Translations under genes and position numbers: made by a program
DNA from: Clostridium cavendishii DSM 21758
Lineage (GTDB): Bacteria > Bacillota > Clostridia > Clostridiales > Clostridiaceae
Reading direction: 5' to 3'
Length of the DNA: 64,000 bases
NCBI RefSeq assembly: GCF_900141845.1
Contig: NZ_FQZB01000008.1
Coordinates: 62,001 to 126,000 of the forward strand
Notes under the pieces: model-generated
The model's database searches: none
What the model was told of the DNA's origin: nothing
Seen by the model: only the letters and a program-made list of their open reading frames with translations
In this document: in pieces, positions 42,480-51,695 of the stretch
Layout: every line of letters begins with the position of its first letter
Numbering within the stretch: the first letter of the stretch is position 1

Positions 42480-43049
42480 TTAAATTATTGTATTATTTTT
42501 TATATTCTCATTAAGTAAATTTATTAAATCGTATAATGAATCTGCTAAAACTCCATTTGGATCTTCATTTAAGTTTCCAAAGCATCCCCATTCACAGTCA
42601 ATCCACTCAACCTTTCCATTATCATTATTGAAAACTAATAATATCTCACCTCTACTACCATATATATTTCCAATACTTATTCTTCTACCAAAGTCATATC
42701 CGCCTGTCCAACATTCAAAACTATTCTTTATATAATCTTCTATATCTACAGCCTTACTTTCTATCCCCTCAAGCGTTACTATTATCTTTTTATTTTGTTC
42801 CTCAAATTCAAACCAGTTTCCCCATTTATCAGTTGATTTTATTTGATTTGGTAAAATAACACCTTGAATTTCACAAAAATAGAAACTACTAAAAAATTCT
42901 TTTAATTCTTTATGAAGGGAAAATCCTAGATTTTCCTCAACCTTTAAAAAATTAATTTCATCTTTTAACTCACGTATCTCATTATTAAGGTTTTTATCAA
43001 CCTCATCTATGTTAGTAACAAATTCCTGTATAATTTCTTTTATACTCAT
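42480..43049 (-). CDS. Syd/SUKH-superfamily-like protein
   Basis: A 189-residue acidic cytoplasmic protein. After an N-terminal coiled-coil (residues 10-35, EIRELKDEINFLKVEE) comes a domain with LHKELKEFFSSFYFCEIQG, WTGGYDFGRRISIGN, EILLVFNNDNGKVEWIDCEW and NEDPNGVLADSLYDLINLL. The order and the D-x-N-G-x-x-A-x-S end resemble SUKH-type (SMI1/KNR4, Syd) proteins. These often act as immunity proteins to toxins or bind other proteins. No toxin gene lies beside it. The assignment rests on recognition of a divergent pattern and is moderate only. Confidence 0.45.
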   Translation of the reverse strand: MSIKEIIQEFVTNIDEVDKNLNNEIRELKDEINFLKVEENLGFSLHKELKEFFSSFYFCEIQGVILPNQIKSTDKWGNWFEFEEQNKKIIVTLEGIESKAVDIEDYIKNSFECWTGGYDFGRRISIGNIYGSRGEILLVFNNDNGKVEWIDCEWGCFGNLNEDPNGVLADSLYDLINLLNENIKNNTII

Positions 43050-43369
43050 ATAGTTTCCTCCATAATTAAACTAAATTTAAAATTCTATATACTCCAGATA
43101 GGTTTACAATTATGTCTCAATATACATAATTATAACATATATAAAATTTAGTATTAAGTATTTAAATAACATTGATGATAGCTTTAATATTTATACTTTA
43201 ATCCATGTAAATTAAAAAACAAGCTCATATACATTATATTGAATTTAATGCTATAATTAACATATTAACAACTTATAATTCAACATATTGTTGTAATATA
43301 CTATCACATTAAACTCTTTATAAAACATAATTAATCTTAAAAGCACTATTATGAAAGGAATATATAAAA
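43050..43369. other. Intergenic region
   Basis: 320 bases between a divergent gene pair. AT-rich, without a hairpin or a frame I can support; it must contain both promoters. Confidence 0.5.
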
Positions 43370-43435
43370 ATGAAAAATAAAATAATTGTAGGGTTTGGAT
43401 ACCCTTGTCAAAAGCTTATTCTCCATGGAAATTAA
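43370..43435 (+). CDS. 21-codon small ORF upstream of a membrane protein gene
   Basis: MKNKIIVGFGYPCQKLILHGN with a GAAAGGAA element upstream of its ATG. Its stop codon overlaps the AAAAAGGAGG ribosome site of the next gene at 43453. It may be a coupled leader or the remnant of a longer gene. No homology is recognised. Confidence 0.35.
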   Translation: MKNKIIVGFGYPCQKLILHGN

Positions 43436-43452
43436 AAAGGAGGTTTTTACTT

Positions 43453-44025
43453 ATGTTTTATCCATATAATAAACGCTTAAATAATGTAAAAGATAAACCT
43501 ACCATTATTACATATATAGGCGCTTTTACCATTTTTATTTTATTCGTGTTACTATCCTTTGTAAATAATATTCCCTTAACACCTCATATACGTAAGCTAC
43601 TATTAATAGGAGGAATTACATTTCCTATTCTTTTTATACTTATATCCTTCATTCCCTCTAGCTATACAACTTCTTTATCTATTGCTAGAAACAAACCTAA
43701 AATAGAACAAATGCTTAAAGAAGGTAAAAAACTTGGCGCTACTATTACTGATGATGAGCTTATTTTGCGTGGATTAATTAGTTTTTGTAAGATGGAACTT
43801 GAAGATGATAGGGGCGAATGTGAAGCAGAAGTTATTATTAAACTTGAAGATATTAAAGAACTTTTAATAAAGTGTAAAGGTACCAGTGTTATATTAAATT
43901 TTAGAATGAATCTTAATAATTATAATTTATCCCTATCAAATCACTTTGATAACTCTGTAGAACTAGTAAAAGAATTAAAACAAAAACTTAATAAAAAAGA
44001 TATCCTATTTAGATGTAATTTTTAA
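43453..44025 (+). CDS. Membrane protein of unknown function with two transmembrane helices
   Basis: A 190-residue protein. Two hydrophobic helices lie at about 20-40 (ITYIGAFTIFILFVLLSFV) and 52-71 (LLLIGGITFPILFILISFI). A cytoplasmic domain follows (KIEQMLKEGKKLGATITDDELILRG) that resembles the PH-like or YcxB-like domains of small clostridial membrane proteins. ATG 43453 is supported by AAAAAGGAGG; a longer TTG-started frame overlaps the small ORF upstream. Function unknown. Confidence 0.65.
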   Translation: MFYPYNKRLNNVKDKPTIITYIGAFTIFILFVLLSFVNNIPLTPHIRKLLLIGGITFPILFILISFIPSSYTTSLSIARNKPKIEQMLKEGKKLGATITDDELILRGLISFCKMELEDDRGECEAEVIIKLEDIKELLIKCKGTSVILNFRMNLNNYNLSLSNHFDNSVELVKELKQKLNKKDILFRCNF

Positions 44026-44302
44026 AAATATTAAAAAGATATGATTAAGATTATAATCAAATTATTTTAAGAAAAACTTAACACATAATGAGTTTTAATA
44101 ACAAGATTGATATAACATATATAAAAACTTCATATAATTATGTTTGCAATTAGTTAAAAAAATGTTTACATAGCGTAAATTGTCTTAAATTTTCCTATAT
44201 GTTATCATTTATATACTAGTTAAAATGATTTATTTAAACTATGTGTAAATAAAATTAATTGGTGTATAATTCTGTACACTAGATATACAAAGGAGATTTA
44301 AA

Positions 44303-45289
44303 ATGATTAGATTTGCTATAATAGGTACAAGTAAAATAACTGAAACTTTTCTTAAAGGAGCTTTCTTAAATAAAGATTTTTGCTTAAATGCAGTATATTC
44401 AAGAAACGAAAGTACAGCCAAAGAATTTGCTAAAAAATACAATGCAAAACATACTTTTACAGATCTTAATAAAATGGCCCAAAGTGATTTAGTAGATGCA
44501 GTTTATATAGCTTCTCCAAACTCTTTTCATGCTTCTCAAAGTATCTTATTTCTTAAAAATAAAAAACACGTTCTTTGTGAAAAACCCTTTGCTTCAAATA
44601 GTATAGAAGTTTCTGAAATGATTAAAACAGCAAAAGAAAATAATGTTTTATTAATGGAAGCAATGAAAACTACTATATTACCTAATTTTCAAATTATAAA
44701 AGAAAACTTACATAAAATAGGACAAATCAGAAAATATGTAGGAAACTTCTGCCGCTACTCATCAAGATATGATGAATATAAGCAAGGAAGGGTATTAAAT
44801 ACCTTTAACCCTGTATTCTCAAATGGTTCTCTTATGGATATAGGAGTGTATTGTATTGCTCCTATGGTCAATCTTTTTGGAAAACCTAAAGAAATAAAGG
44901 CTAGTGGCCTTTTACTAGAGTCGGGGGTTGATGGTGAAGGAATTGTTAGTCTAAAATATGATAACATGGAAGCACTAATAAACCACTCAAAAATATGCAA
45001 CTCATATTTACCTTCTGAAATTCAAGGAGAAGAAGGTAGTATAATAATAGAACAAATTAATAGTTTTGAAAAAGTAAAAATAATATATAGAGACGGTAAT
45101 ACAGAAGAACTATCAACTTCACATGTATCTGAAAATATGTATTATGAAGTAACTGAATTTATTGATTTAATAAATAATAATAAATTTGAATCCAAAATAA
45201 ACACCTTTGAAAACTCCAAAATAGTTATGGAAATTATGGATGAAGCTAGAAGACAAATAGGTTTATCTTATCCTGCTGATATTATATAA
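44303..45289 (+). CDS. Gfo/Idh/MocA-family oxidoreductase
   Basis: A 328-residue NAD(P)-dependent dehydrogenase. The N-terminal Rossmann fold reads FAIIGTSKITETFLKGA, followed by VYIASPNSFHASQS and the catalytic EKPFASN motif. The C-terminal domain (MDIGVYCIAPMVNLFGKPKE) forms the sheet typical of the family. Close relatives act on cyclic polyols, sugars or dihydrodiols. It is monocistronic or possibly read with the phosphatase 65 bases downstream. Substrate unknown. Confidence 0.92.
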   Translation: MIRFAIIGTSKITETFLKGAFLNKDFCLNAVYSRNESTAKEFAKKYNAKHTFTDLNKMAQSDLVDAVYIASPNSFHASQSILFLKNKKHVLCEKPFASNSIEVSEMIKTAKENNVLLMEAMKTTILPNFQIIKENLHKIGQIRKYVGNFCRYSSRYDEYKQGRVLNTFNPVFSNGSLMDIGVYCIAPMVNLFGKPKEIKASGLLLESGVDGEGIVSLKYDNMEALINHSKICNSYLPSEIQGEEGSIIIEQINSFEKVKIIYRDGNTEELSTSHVSENMYYEVTEFIDLINNNKFESKINTFENSKIVMEIMDEARRQIGLSYPADII

Positions 45290-45354
45290 CTTTTTAACGA
45301 TAGGGAGTTTTATACTTTCTTATATATTAAATAAATTTACTAAAGGAGATACTG

Positions 45355-46200
45355 ATGAATTTAATTATAAACAAAAGTTTAACTAATGAGGGAAATGCTT
45401 TTAATGAAGATATCTTTGGATTTAACGAAAACTCAGCTTGGTTACTAGACGGTTCTACAGGCCTTAATAAAATTAAAGTAACTAATTCTGATACAGATGC
45501 CAAATGGTTTGTTAATAAATGGAATTCATATCTAAAAGAAGCCTTATTAGAAGATGGACCTTTGTTAGATATATTAAAAATTGGAATAGACACTATAAAA
45601 AAAGAGTATATGAAGTTTAGTGGTACAAACTCTTTGGATAAGGTTGATTATCCGTCTTCAACAATAACTATAATTAGAAAGCTTGATAATCATTTAGAAT
45701 ATTTTATCCTTGGGGATTCCCCTCTAATATATAGCTATAATAATGAGCTTCGTTTGATTCAAGATAGTAATATAGAAAGACTTGACGATGAAGCTAAAGA
45801 AAAAATATTAAGAATATCTATGGAAAATAATTTAGATTACTTAGATGCTAAAAAAGCTAACGAAGATATTCTTATAAAAAATAGATACCTTAAAAATACT
45901 AATAATGGATATTGGATATTAGAATTTGATAAGAACGCTATAGATAATGGAATTTATAATAAAATAGAACTAAAAGATAAATTTGAATTTTTTATTCTAA
46001 GCGATGGATTCTCTAGGTATTATGATACTTTAGACTTAGCTAATAATTATAAAGATTTCTTCTATAAAGCAAAAAAAGAAAATGTAAATGAACTTCTAGA
46101 AAAATTGAGAAATAGAGAGCTAATAGATCTTAATTGTAATGTATATCCAAGGTTCAAAGTAAGTGATGATGCAACATTACTATTTGGAGAAATAAAGTAA
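45355..46200 (+). CDS. PP2C-like Ser/Thr phosphatase
   Basis: A 281-residue metal-dependent phosphatase. The spaced PP2C acidic motifs are visible: GNAFNEDIFGF, SAWLLDGSTG (first metal Asp), YFILGDSPLIYS, FFILSDGFSRY and DDATLLFG at the end. It lacks membrane segments. This divergent stand-alone type is found in clostridia apart from the PrpC/PrkC pair. It could oppose the membrane kinase at 7508, but the two genes are 37 kb apart and the link is speculative. Confidence 0.78.
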   Translation: MNLIINKSLTNEGNAFNEDIFGFNENSAWLLDGSTGLNKIKVTNSDTDAKWFVNKWNSYLKEALLEDGPLLDILKIGIDTIKKEYMKFSGTNSLDKVDYPSSTITIIRKLDNHLEYFILGDSPLIYSYNNELRLIQDSNIERLDDEAKEKILRISMENNLDYLDAKKANEDILIKNRYLKNTNNGYWILEFDKNAIDNGIYNKIELKDKFEFFILSDGFSRYYDTLDLANNYKDFFYKAKKENVNELLEKLRNRELIDLNCNVYPRFKVSDDATLLFGEIK

Positions 46201-46373
46201 TTAACCCCAAAGACTTTACTTGCTACTACAAATACCAAATGATATTAAAAAATATATCTATATAATATAATTAAATATACTTTGCCTTCTGGTAATATTT
46301 CTCTTATAAGGATTGATATTCTAAAGATTCTAATATTAAATCCGATAATAATTATTAGAAGGGGGATGTAAGT

Positions 46374-47093
46374 GTGAATATTTCAACTGTAAACCAAAAT
46401 AATAGCTTTTTTAAAACTGCCAATATAAGTATTAATAAAAATGAAGAAGCTAATAAAAAAAATGAAAATTTAAAGGCAGATAATAATTTAAAGGTAAAGA
46501 AAAAGTCCTTAATAGAAAATCTACAAGAACAAATAACTAAACTGAAGGAAAGTAAGTCGAAAATTAACGGGAATGACAAACTATCTGCCGATGAGAAGAA
46601 AGCTCAACTATTAACTATTGATGAGAATATAAAAGAACTTGAAAAACAAATTCAACAAGAAAAAGTCATTGAAAAACAAAAAGAATTAGATAAACAAAAG
46701 GAAAAGACTGAAGAAAAAGCTCAAAAAGAGGCAGCAGAAAGAGATAGACTTAATGGAGATAAAGTTAAAGATGGTGTTATAATTTCAAGAAGCCTTGTTA
46801 AATTAATAGAAGCAAAAAATTCTATGGGAAATATACATCAATTAAATGCTACTAAAGCACAATTAGGAGTTGAAGCTTCTTATTTAAACATGAGAAAAGT
46901 TCATAAAGAAAGTGGTTCTTTTAATGCTAAACAACTTTCTAAACTACATAGTGCTATGTCTAGTTTAGAAAACGCTTCAAACAATGAACTTAACAAAGTA
47001 ATTAATAATATAAAAGTTTCAGAAAAAAGCAAAGAAATAGAAACAACAAATAAATCTAAAGAAGAAAATGAAGAAAATTTAGATAATAACTAA
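46374..47093 (+). CDS. Coiled-coil protein of unknown function
   Basis: A 239-residue, highly charged Lys/Glu/Asn-rich cytoplasmic protein without signal peptide. A long coiled coil covers residues about 40-125 (EQITKLKESKSKI, IKELEKQIQQEKV, KQKELDKQKEKTEEKA). A compact helical part follows (LVKLIEAKNSMGNIHQLNAT). It resembles FlxA-like or other small clostridial coiled-coil proteins but I cannot name a family. The start is GTG 46374 behind GGGGGA. Confidence 0.6.
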   Translation: MNISTVNQNNSFFKTANISINKNEEANKKNENLKADNNLKVKKKSLIENLQEQITKLKESKSKINGNDKLSADEKKAQLLTIDENIKELEKQIQQEKVIEKQKELDKQKEKTEEKAQKEAAERDRLNGDKVKDGVIISRSLVKLIEAKNSMGNIHQLNATKAQLGVEASYLNMRKVHKESGSFNAKQLSKLHSAMSSLENASNNELNKVINNIKVSEKSKEIETTNKSKEENEENLDNN

Positions 47094-47185
47094 ATCGTAT
47101 ATTAATAACATCATATAAAAAGGTATATTGAGAATATAAGAAAACTAAAATTTACTTACATTCTCAATATTTCTTATCAATATCC

Positions 47186-47217
47186 ATCCTATGAAATATT
47201 AATTTCATAGGATTTTA
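47186..47217 (+). terminator. Terminator after the coiled-coil gene
   Basis: Perfect 12-base arms ATCCTATGAAAT and ATTTCATAGGAT with a four-base loop, then TTTT. Confidence 0.8.
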
Positions 47218-47336
47218 AATTTATAGCTTATATAATTTTCTTTGCAAAAAACAAAAGCATTCAATCAATTCTAAAAATATGTTTAATTAGCTTCCAAGAT
47301 GATAGATATTAATAATAGGACAAAGGGGGGACAAGC

Positions 47337-47570
47337 ATGAACAAAAAAACTACCATATGTAAAATATGTAATTGTGAGATAAAAAACCAAGAACCTCGAT
47401 TTTATTTTCCAATACTTCCACAATGGCATGATTTATCAGATTTAAGTCAAAACATATTGCATGTTCATTGTGTTAAATCAATTGACAGTGAAAGAGAGAT
47501 TGGCAATTCATTGGCTAGGATTGTGCAAGATTTAGCTGAAAAATCAAAATGGGTGCCATTTCAGAGTTAA
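47337..47570 (+). CDS. Small Cys-rich protein, probable zinc-binding
   Basis: A 77-residue protein with CKICNCEI near the N-terminus and HVHC in the middle, a likely single zinc site (C-x-x-C plus H-x-H-C). The end is helical (SLARIVQDLAEKSKWVP). No family is recognised. It has a GGGGGG ribosome site. A degraded coding stretch lies immediately downstream and may once have been its partner. Confidence 0.55.
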   Translation: MNKKTTICKICNCEIKNQEPRFYFPILPQWHDLSDLSQNILHVHCVKSIDSEREIGNSLARIVQDLAEKSKWVPFQS

Positions 47571-47663
47571 ACTATCTAAGGCTAATAAACCTATTGAACT
47601 GCGCAAAAATAGAAACTTTTTTTGAAGATTCAAGGTGCAACAAAAACATTTGAAGAAGAATGA

Positions 47664-47945
47664 AGAATATTAAATCACAATATATTTACAAAAACTGCAT
47701 ATTATATTTGTGTTGAAATAGAGTGTTTTAAATTAAAAGAAATACCAGATTTTATATATGATAAATTAGATTTTCATATTAACAATGATGATTTTAAAGG
47801 TTATACTAATAAAAATGATCTAGAAAAATTATTACAAGATATAAATGAATGTAAACAATTAATGAGAAGTAAAAATTATAAGGTTATAGAATCAAGCTGT
47901 GGCGCAAAATCAAGAATTGAACATATTATTAGTTTGAAGCCATAA
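47664..47945 (+). pseudogene. Start-less gene remnant (93 codons)
   Basis: An open frame reads ECFKLKEIPDFIYDKLDF, NNDDFKGYTNKNDLEKLLQD and ESSCGAKSRIEHIISLKP then stop. It has coding-like composition but no start codon, and an upstream stop at 47661. A second frame just before it (AKIETFFEDSRCNKNI then stop) may be the broken front half. I do not recognise the protein. Confidence 0.5.
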
Positions 47946-48081
47946 TTAAGGAAATTTTTTAAATGCATAATCATAAAAAATAACTAATAGTAGATCTGAT
48001 GTAACGACAGTCTAGTCAATGCATCAGCCTTCACTATTTTATAGCATAAAAATTAAGCACTTAACTTAATATAAATACAAG

Positions 48082-48110
48082 TTGCTATTATTGTAAGTAT
48101 ATAGTAATAT
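48082..48110 (+). promoter_or_regulatory. Candidate promoter of the cobalamin operon
   Basis: TTGCTA (48082-48087), a 17-base spacer and TAATAT (48105-48110), placed just upstream of the riboswitch. Confidence 0.45.
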
Positions 48111-48125
48111 AGTAATGTAATTGAA

Positions 48126-48300
48126 TATCAGTATTCATTGAGGGAATGTGGTTAGATGCCACAGCAGCCCCCGCTACTGTAACCATGGACGACAAATAGA
48201 TATACCACTGAGAAATTTTTATAAATTTTCTTGGGAAGGTTATTTGAAGGATGAAGTGGAAGCCAGGATATCTTAATGAATATGGGGTTTATAACCTATC
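48126..48300 (+). ncRNA. Cobalamin (B12) riboswitch
   Basis: The conserved adenosylcobalamin aptamer core is clear: GGGAATGTGG then GATGCCACAGCAGCCCC and CGCTACTGTAA, and further on TGAAGTGGAAGCCAGGATA with the B12-box (GCCAGG). Distal segments GTATTCAT (48131) and ATGAATAT (48276) can close the outer stem. An intrinsic terminator follows at 48372 before the ECF genes, so cobalamin binding should lower expression of the transporter operon. Confidence 0.95.
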
Positions 48301-48371
48301 TTCGGAGGGAGGATGTGGCTTATTTTCATATGTAAAAAATTGTATTTTGCGTATGCTTATTTGTCGTGTTT

Positions 48372-48406
48372 AAAATTCTAAAGGTAGTCTTTAGAATTTT
48401 TTTTTT
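48372..48406 (+). terminator. Expression-platform terminator of the B12 riboswitch
   Basis: Perfect 12-base arms AAAATTCTAAAG and CTTTAGAATTTT with loop GTAGT and a run of ten T residues. It lies between the aptamer and the first gene. Confidence 0.88.
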
Positions 48407-48448
48407 GCTTTATGAGATATTCAAAAAATCAATTAATAGGAGGATAGA

Positions 48449-49291
48449 ATGAATGAAAAAACATACCATGTACTAACTCCAATAATAGTGTTTATTTTAA
48501 TGCTAAGTATTATATTTTCAACAGATAATTTTGTAATCATAATAACTATAATACTTTTTAACTTACTCATATTAAAAATTAAAAATCAAAAAGAAAAAAT
48601 TAAAAATAGTCTAATTTACTTCTTACCCTTTGCACTTTTAATAATTTTATTTAATTGCTTATTTGTAACCGCAGGTTCAAAAGTTTTATTCGAAATTTTT
48701 GATAAAGTATTTACCTTAGAAGCTTTAATATATGGTGCAATAATGAGTGGAAAACTTTATGGCGCAATATGTACATTTTTCTTTTTAGATGTTTTAGTAG
48801 ATTCAGATAAAGCTGTATCATATTTTTCTCATAAATTACCTAAATCTACTTTGCTTATTATGGTAGGAGTGAAACTTATACCAAATTTAAAAGAAAGATT
48901 TGAAAGATTAAAAGAAATTTATATTTTAAGAGGAATAGATTTTAATGAAAAGAGCAAGTTTAAGCAGGTTAAAAACTATATGCCACTTATGCTAATACTT
49001 TTAGAAGATACGCTAGATCAATCCTTCATTATAGGCGAAGGAGCATATGTTAGAGGATTCTTAAGTAATAGAAGAACCTATTATATGAAAGAAAAATTTG
49101 AAAAACAAGATTTTATAATAATAACCCTATCTTTAGCTACATTAAGCATTTATTTAATTTCTTGCCATCTAGGATATATGAAATTTGATATATATTCTGG
49201 AGTTAAGTTTAACAATTGTATAAACCTAGGTGTATCATCACTGTTTTTATGTTTCAATTTGATTTTTATAATTATGTTTTTAAGGGAGTAA
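48449..49291 (+). CDS. ECF transporter transmembrane T component (probable cobalamin uptake)
   Basis: A 280-residue membrane protein with about five helices (IVFILMLSIIFSTDNFVIII, LIYFLPFALLIILFNCLFV, ALIYGAIMSGKLYGAICTF). The EcfT coupling-helix features appear as LKEIYILRGIDF and AYVRGFLSNRR (the A-R-G type motif). It links the ATPase to the substrate-binding S component. First gene after the B12 riboswitch, GGAGG ribosome site. Confidence 0.88.
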   Translation: MNEKTYHVLTPIIVFILMLSIIFSTDNFVIIITIILFNLLILKIKNQKEKIKNSLIYFLPFALLIILFNCLFVTAGSKVLFEIFDKVFTLEALIYGAIMSGKLYGAICTFFFLDVLVDSDKAVSYFSHKLPKSTLLIMVGVKLIPNLKERFERLKEIYILRGIDFNEKSKFKQVKNYMPLMLILLEDTLDQSFIIGEGAYVRGFLSNRRTYYMKEKFEKQDFIIITLSLATLSIYLISCHLGYMKFDIYSGVKFNNCINLGVSSLFLCFNLIFIIMFLRE

Positions 49292-49296
49292 TATTA

Positions 49297-50922
49297 ATGG
49301 AGTTTATTAAAATAAACAATTTAAACTATAAGTATCCTGATAAGCAAGAATCTTCAGTCAAGGATATTAATTTAAGTTTAGACAAAGAAGAAATATTATT
49401 GGTATTAGGAAAATCAGGTTCAGGAAAGTCTACACTATGCAAGGCCTTAACAGGAGCTGTTCCATATTTCTATGGAGGTGAAATTTCAGGTGAGGTAAAG
49501 CTTTATGGAGAGAATATAGAAAATATGCCTCATACTGTTAGAGCATCTAACATAAGTATGGTTTTTCAAGATCCAGAAAAACAGCTTTTGATGAATAAGG
49601 TACATAGGGAAGTTGCCTTTGGTCTTTCTAACATAGGTGTGGAAAGTAAAGAAATTAGAAGAAGAGTATGGGAAACACTTGAATTTATCGGAATAACTCA
49701 TTTAGCTTTTAGAGATATAAAAACACTTTCCGGCGGAGAAAAACAAAAAGTAGCACTAGCTTCTGCATTAGCTTATATGCCTAGATGTATAGTTATGGAT
49801 GAACCAACATCTCAATTAGATCCAGTAGCCTCTGAAGATATTATTAATTTAGTAAAGAAAATAAATGAAGACTTAGGAATTACATTTATTGTAGTAGAAC
49901 AAAGAGTAGATAAGTGGTTTTCTCTAGCTGATAAAATTTGTTATATGGAAGATGGAAAAATAGATTTTTTAGGCACAAAGGACGATTTTTATAAAAAAGC
50001 TAAAAATGAAAGAGAACTTTTTCTTCCTGATTATTTAAGGTTACAAAAATTGTGTAAAATTCAAGATTACAGTCTTTCTATTAAGCAAATAAGGAAACTT
50101 TTCAGAGAAAAATCTAAAGAATTTTTGCAAACTAAAAAAAGTATTGAAACTAAATTAGGTGAGACTGTAATAGAAATAAAAAACTTAAGCAGTGACTATG
50201 AAGGCTTATCAGTATTAAAAGATATTAACTTTATATTAAAAAAATCAAGCATATTAGGGGTTATGGGAGAGAATGGAGCTGGTAAAAGTACCTTAATGAA
50301 ATGTATTATGAACCTTAAAGATTATAAAGGAAATATAAAAATATTAGGTAAAGATAATAAAAAGGTTTCATTAAAAGATTTATCTAAATATGTTGCTTAT
50401 GTTTCTCAAAATCCTAATGATTATATTTCAAAAGATACTGTTTATGAAGAACTTAAATTTACATTAGCCAATCATGGAATACAGGACGAAAAATACATTG
50501 AAGATATTCTTAAAAATCTAGATATTTATAACATTAAAGATCAAAACCCAAAAGATTTAAGTGGAGGACAAAGACAAAGAGTAGCTATAGCAACCATGCT
50601 AGTACTTAAACCCAAAGTCATTATACTTGATGAACCTACTAGGGGTTTGGACAATAAGTTAAAAGAAGACTTGGGTGAGCTTTTATTAAAACTAAAAAAG
50701 CAAGGTTCTTCAATAATAGTTATAACTCATGATATGAATTTTAATTACACCTATTGCGATGAATTAATGCTTCTTTTAAATGGTGAAATTGTTGCCTCAG
50801 GAACTAAAGATGAAATAATAAAAAATAGTATTTTTTACTCAACAAATATAAACAAAATATTAGGTGGCCATATGTATAGCTTAAAATCTGTTACATCTTC
50901 TATGTGTGGTGAAAAATTATGA
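49297..50922 (+). CDS. ECF transporter ATPase, two fused ABC domains
   Basis: A 541-residue protein with two nucleotide-binding domains in tandem. Domain 1: Walker A GKSGSGKST, signature LSGGEKQKVALAS, Walker B CIVMDEPTSQLDP. Domain 2: GENGAGKST, LSGGQRQRVAIAT, VIILDEPTRGLDN. It replaces the usual separate EcfA and EcfA' subunits. ATG 49297 follows GGGAG; an upstream frame overlapping the T gene is not used. The stop overlaps the S-component start by ATGA-type coupling. Confidence 0.93.
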   Translation: MEFIKINNLNYKYPDKQESSVKDINLSLDKEEILLVLGKSGSGKSTLCKALTGAVPYFYGGEISGEVKLYGENIENMPHTVRASNISMVFQDPEKQLLMNKVHREVAFGLSNIGVESKEIRRRVWETLEFIGITHLAFRDIKTLSGGEKQKVALASALAYMPRCIVMDEPTSQLDPVASEDIINLVKKINEDLGITFIVVEQRVDKWFSLADKICYMEDGKIDFLGTKDDFYKKAKNERELFLPDYLRLQKLCKIQDYSLSIKQIRKLFREKSKEFLQTKKSIETKLGETVIEIKNLSSDYEGLSVLKDINFILKKSSILGVMGENGAGKSTLMKCIMNLKDYKGNIKILGKDNKKVSLKDLSKYVAYVSQNPNDYISKDTVYEELKFTLANHGIQDEKYIEDILKNLDIYNIKDQNPKDLSGGQRQRVAIATMLVLKPKVIILDEPTRGLDNKLKEDLGELLLKLKKQGSSIIVITHDMNFNYTYCDELMLLLNGEIVASGTKDEIIKNSIFYSTNINKILGGHMYSLKSVTSSMCGEKL

Positions 50923-51608
50923 AAAAGTTAGGAATTTTTATTGGAATATTATCTGTAATTGCAATTATGATATTAACTTTAATTCCGAGTCTAAAGGAAA
51001 GCTTTGGATTAATTTCAACCTTTGGCGTTTTATCTATATTAGTCTCAACTTATATATATTTTGAAAAAAGCAAAATAGGAGTTAAGGAAATTGCATTTTT
51101 AGGAACTCTCTCTGGATTTATAGCTATGTCTAGAGTAGTTTTTGCACCATTACCAAATGTTAAACCTGTAACCTTTTTAGTAGCTGCAACAGGCTATGTA
51201 TTTGGGGTTTATGAAGGCTTTATAGTAGGAGCTACTTCAGCTTTTCTCTCAAATATATTTTTTGGACAAGGCCCCTGGACTCCATGGCAAATGTTTTCTT
51301 GGGGACTTGTTGGCGCTATTAGTGGAGTTTTAGGTAATAAAAATAAAGAAAGAAATATGGGAATATTAAAATTCTCAATTTTATGTTTTATATTTGGATT
51401 CATGTTTGATTGGATAATGAATATATGGCACATAGTGGTATTTCTAAAGACTACTAATGCTATAGAAATCTTAGGTGTTTTCATAAGTGGATTACCTTTT
51501 GATATTTTACATGGAGGAGGAAGTTTTATCTTCTCTATGATTTTCTATGAAAAAATATTGAAGATATTTAAAAGATATAGAAAAAAGTTATATGTAAAAA
51601 GAATTTAA
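50919..51608 (+). CDS. ECF transporter substrate-binding (S) component
   Basis: A 229-residue integral membrane protein with about six helices and a conserved GQGPWTPWQMFSWGLVGAIS loop between helices. The loop and FIVGATSAFLSN-type segments are typical of ECF S proteins. Its start overlaps the end of the ATPase gene. The substrate is inferred as cobalamin or a precursor because the operon has a B12 riboswitch and is followed by the transcobalamin-like pair. Cobalt-related precursors cannot be excluded. Confidence 0.85.
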   Translation: MKKLGIFIGILSVIAIMILTLIPSLKESFGLISTFGVLSILVSTYIYFEKSKIGVKEIAFLGTLSGFIAMSRVVFAPLPNVKPVTFLVAATGYVFGVYEGFIVGATSAFLSNIFFGQGPWTPWQMFSWGLVGAISGVLGNKNKERNMGILKFSILCFIFGFMFDWIMNIWHIVVFLKTTNAIEILGVFISGLPFDILHGGGSFIFSMIFYEKILKIFKRYRKKLYVKRI

Positions 51609-51695
51609 TGACTTTTAAATTAGTCAAAATTTGTTCAATTAATAATTTAATCATTTATATAAACTTTAAAATAAATTTATTGGAGGAATAAAAAT

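Larger units (their letters stand above)
47571..48120. other. Region with decayed coding sequence before the riboswitch
   Basis: About 550 bases after the small Cys protein. Frames interrupted by stops run from 47575 to 47945 (see pseudogene entry), followed by AT-rich sequence with the promoter of the cobalamin operon at 48082-48110. Confidence 0.55.
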
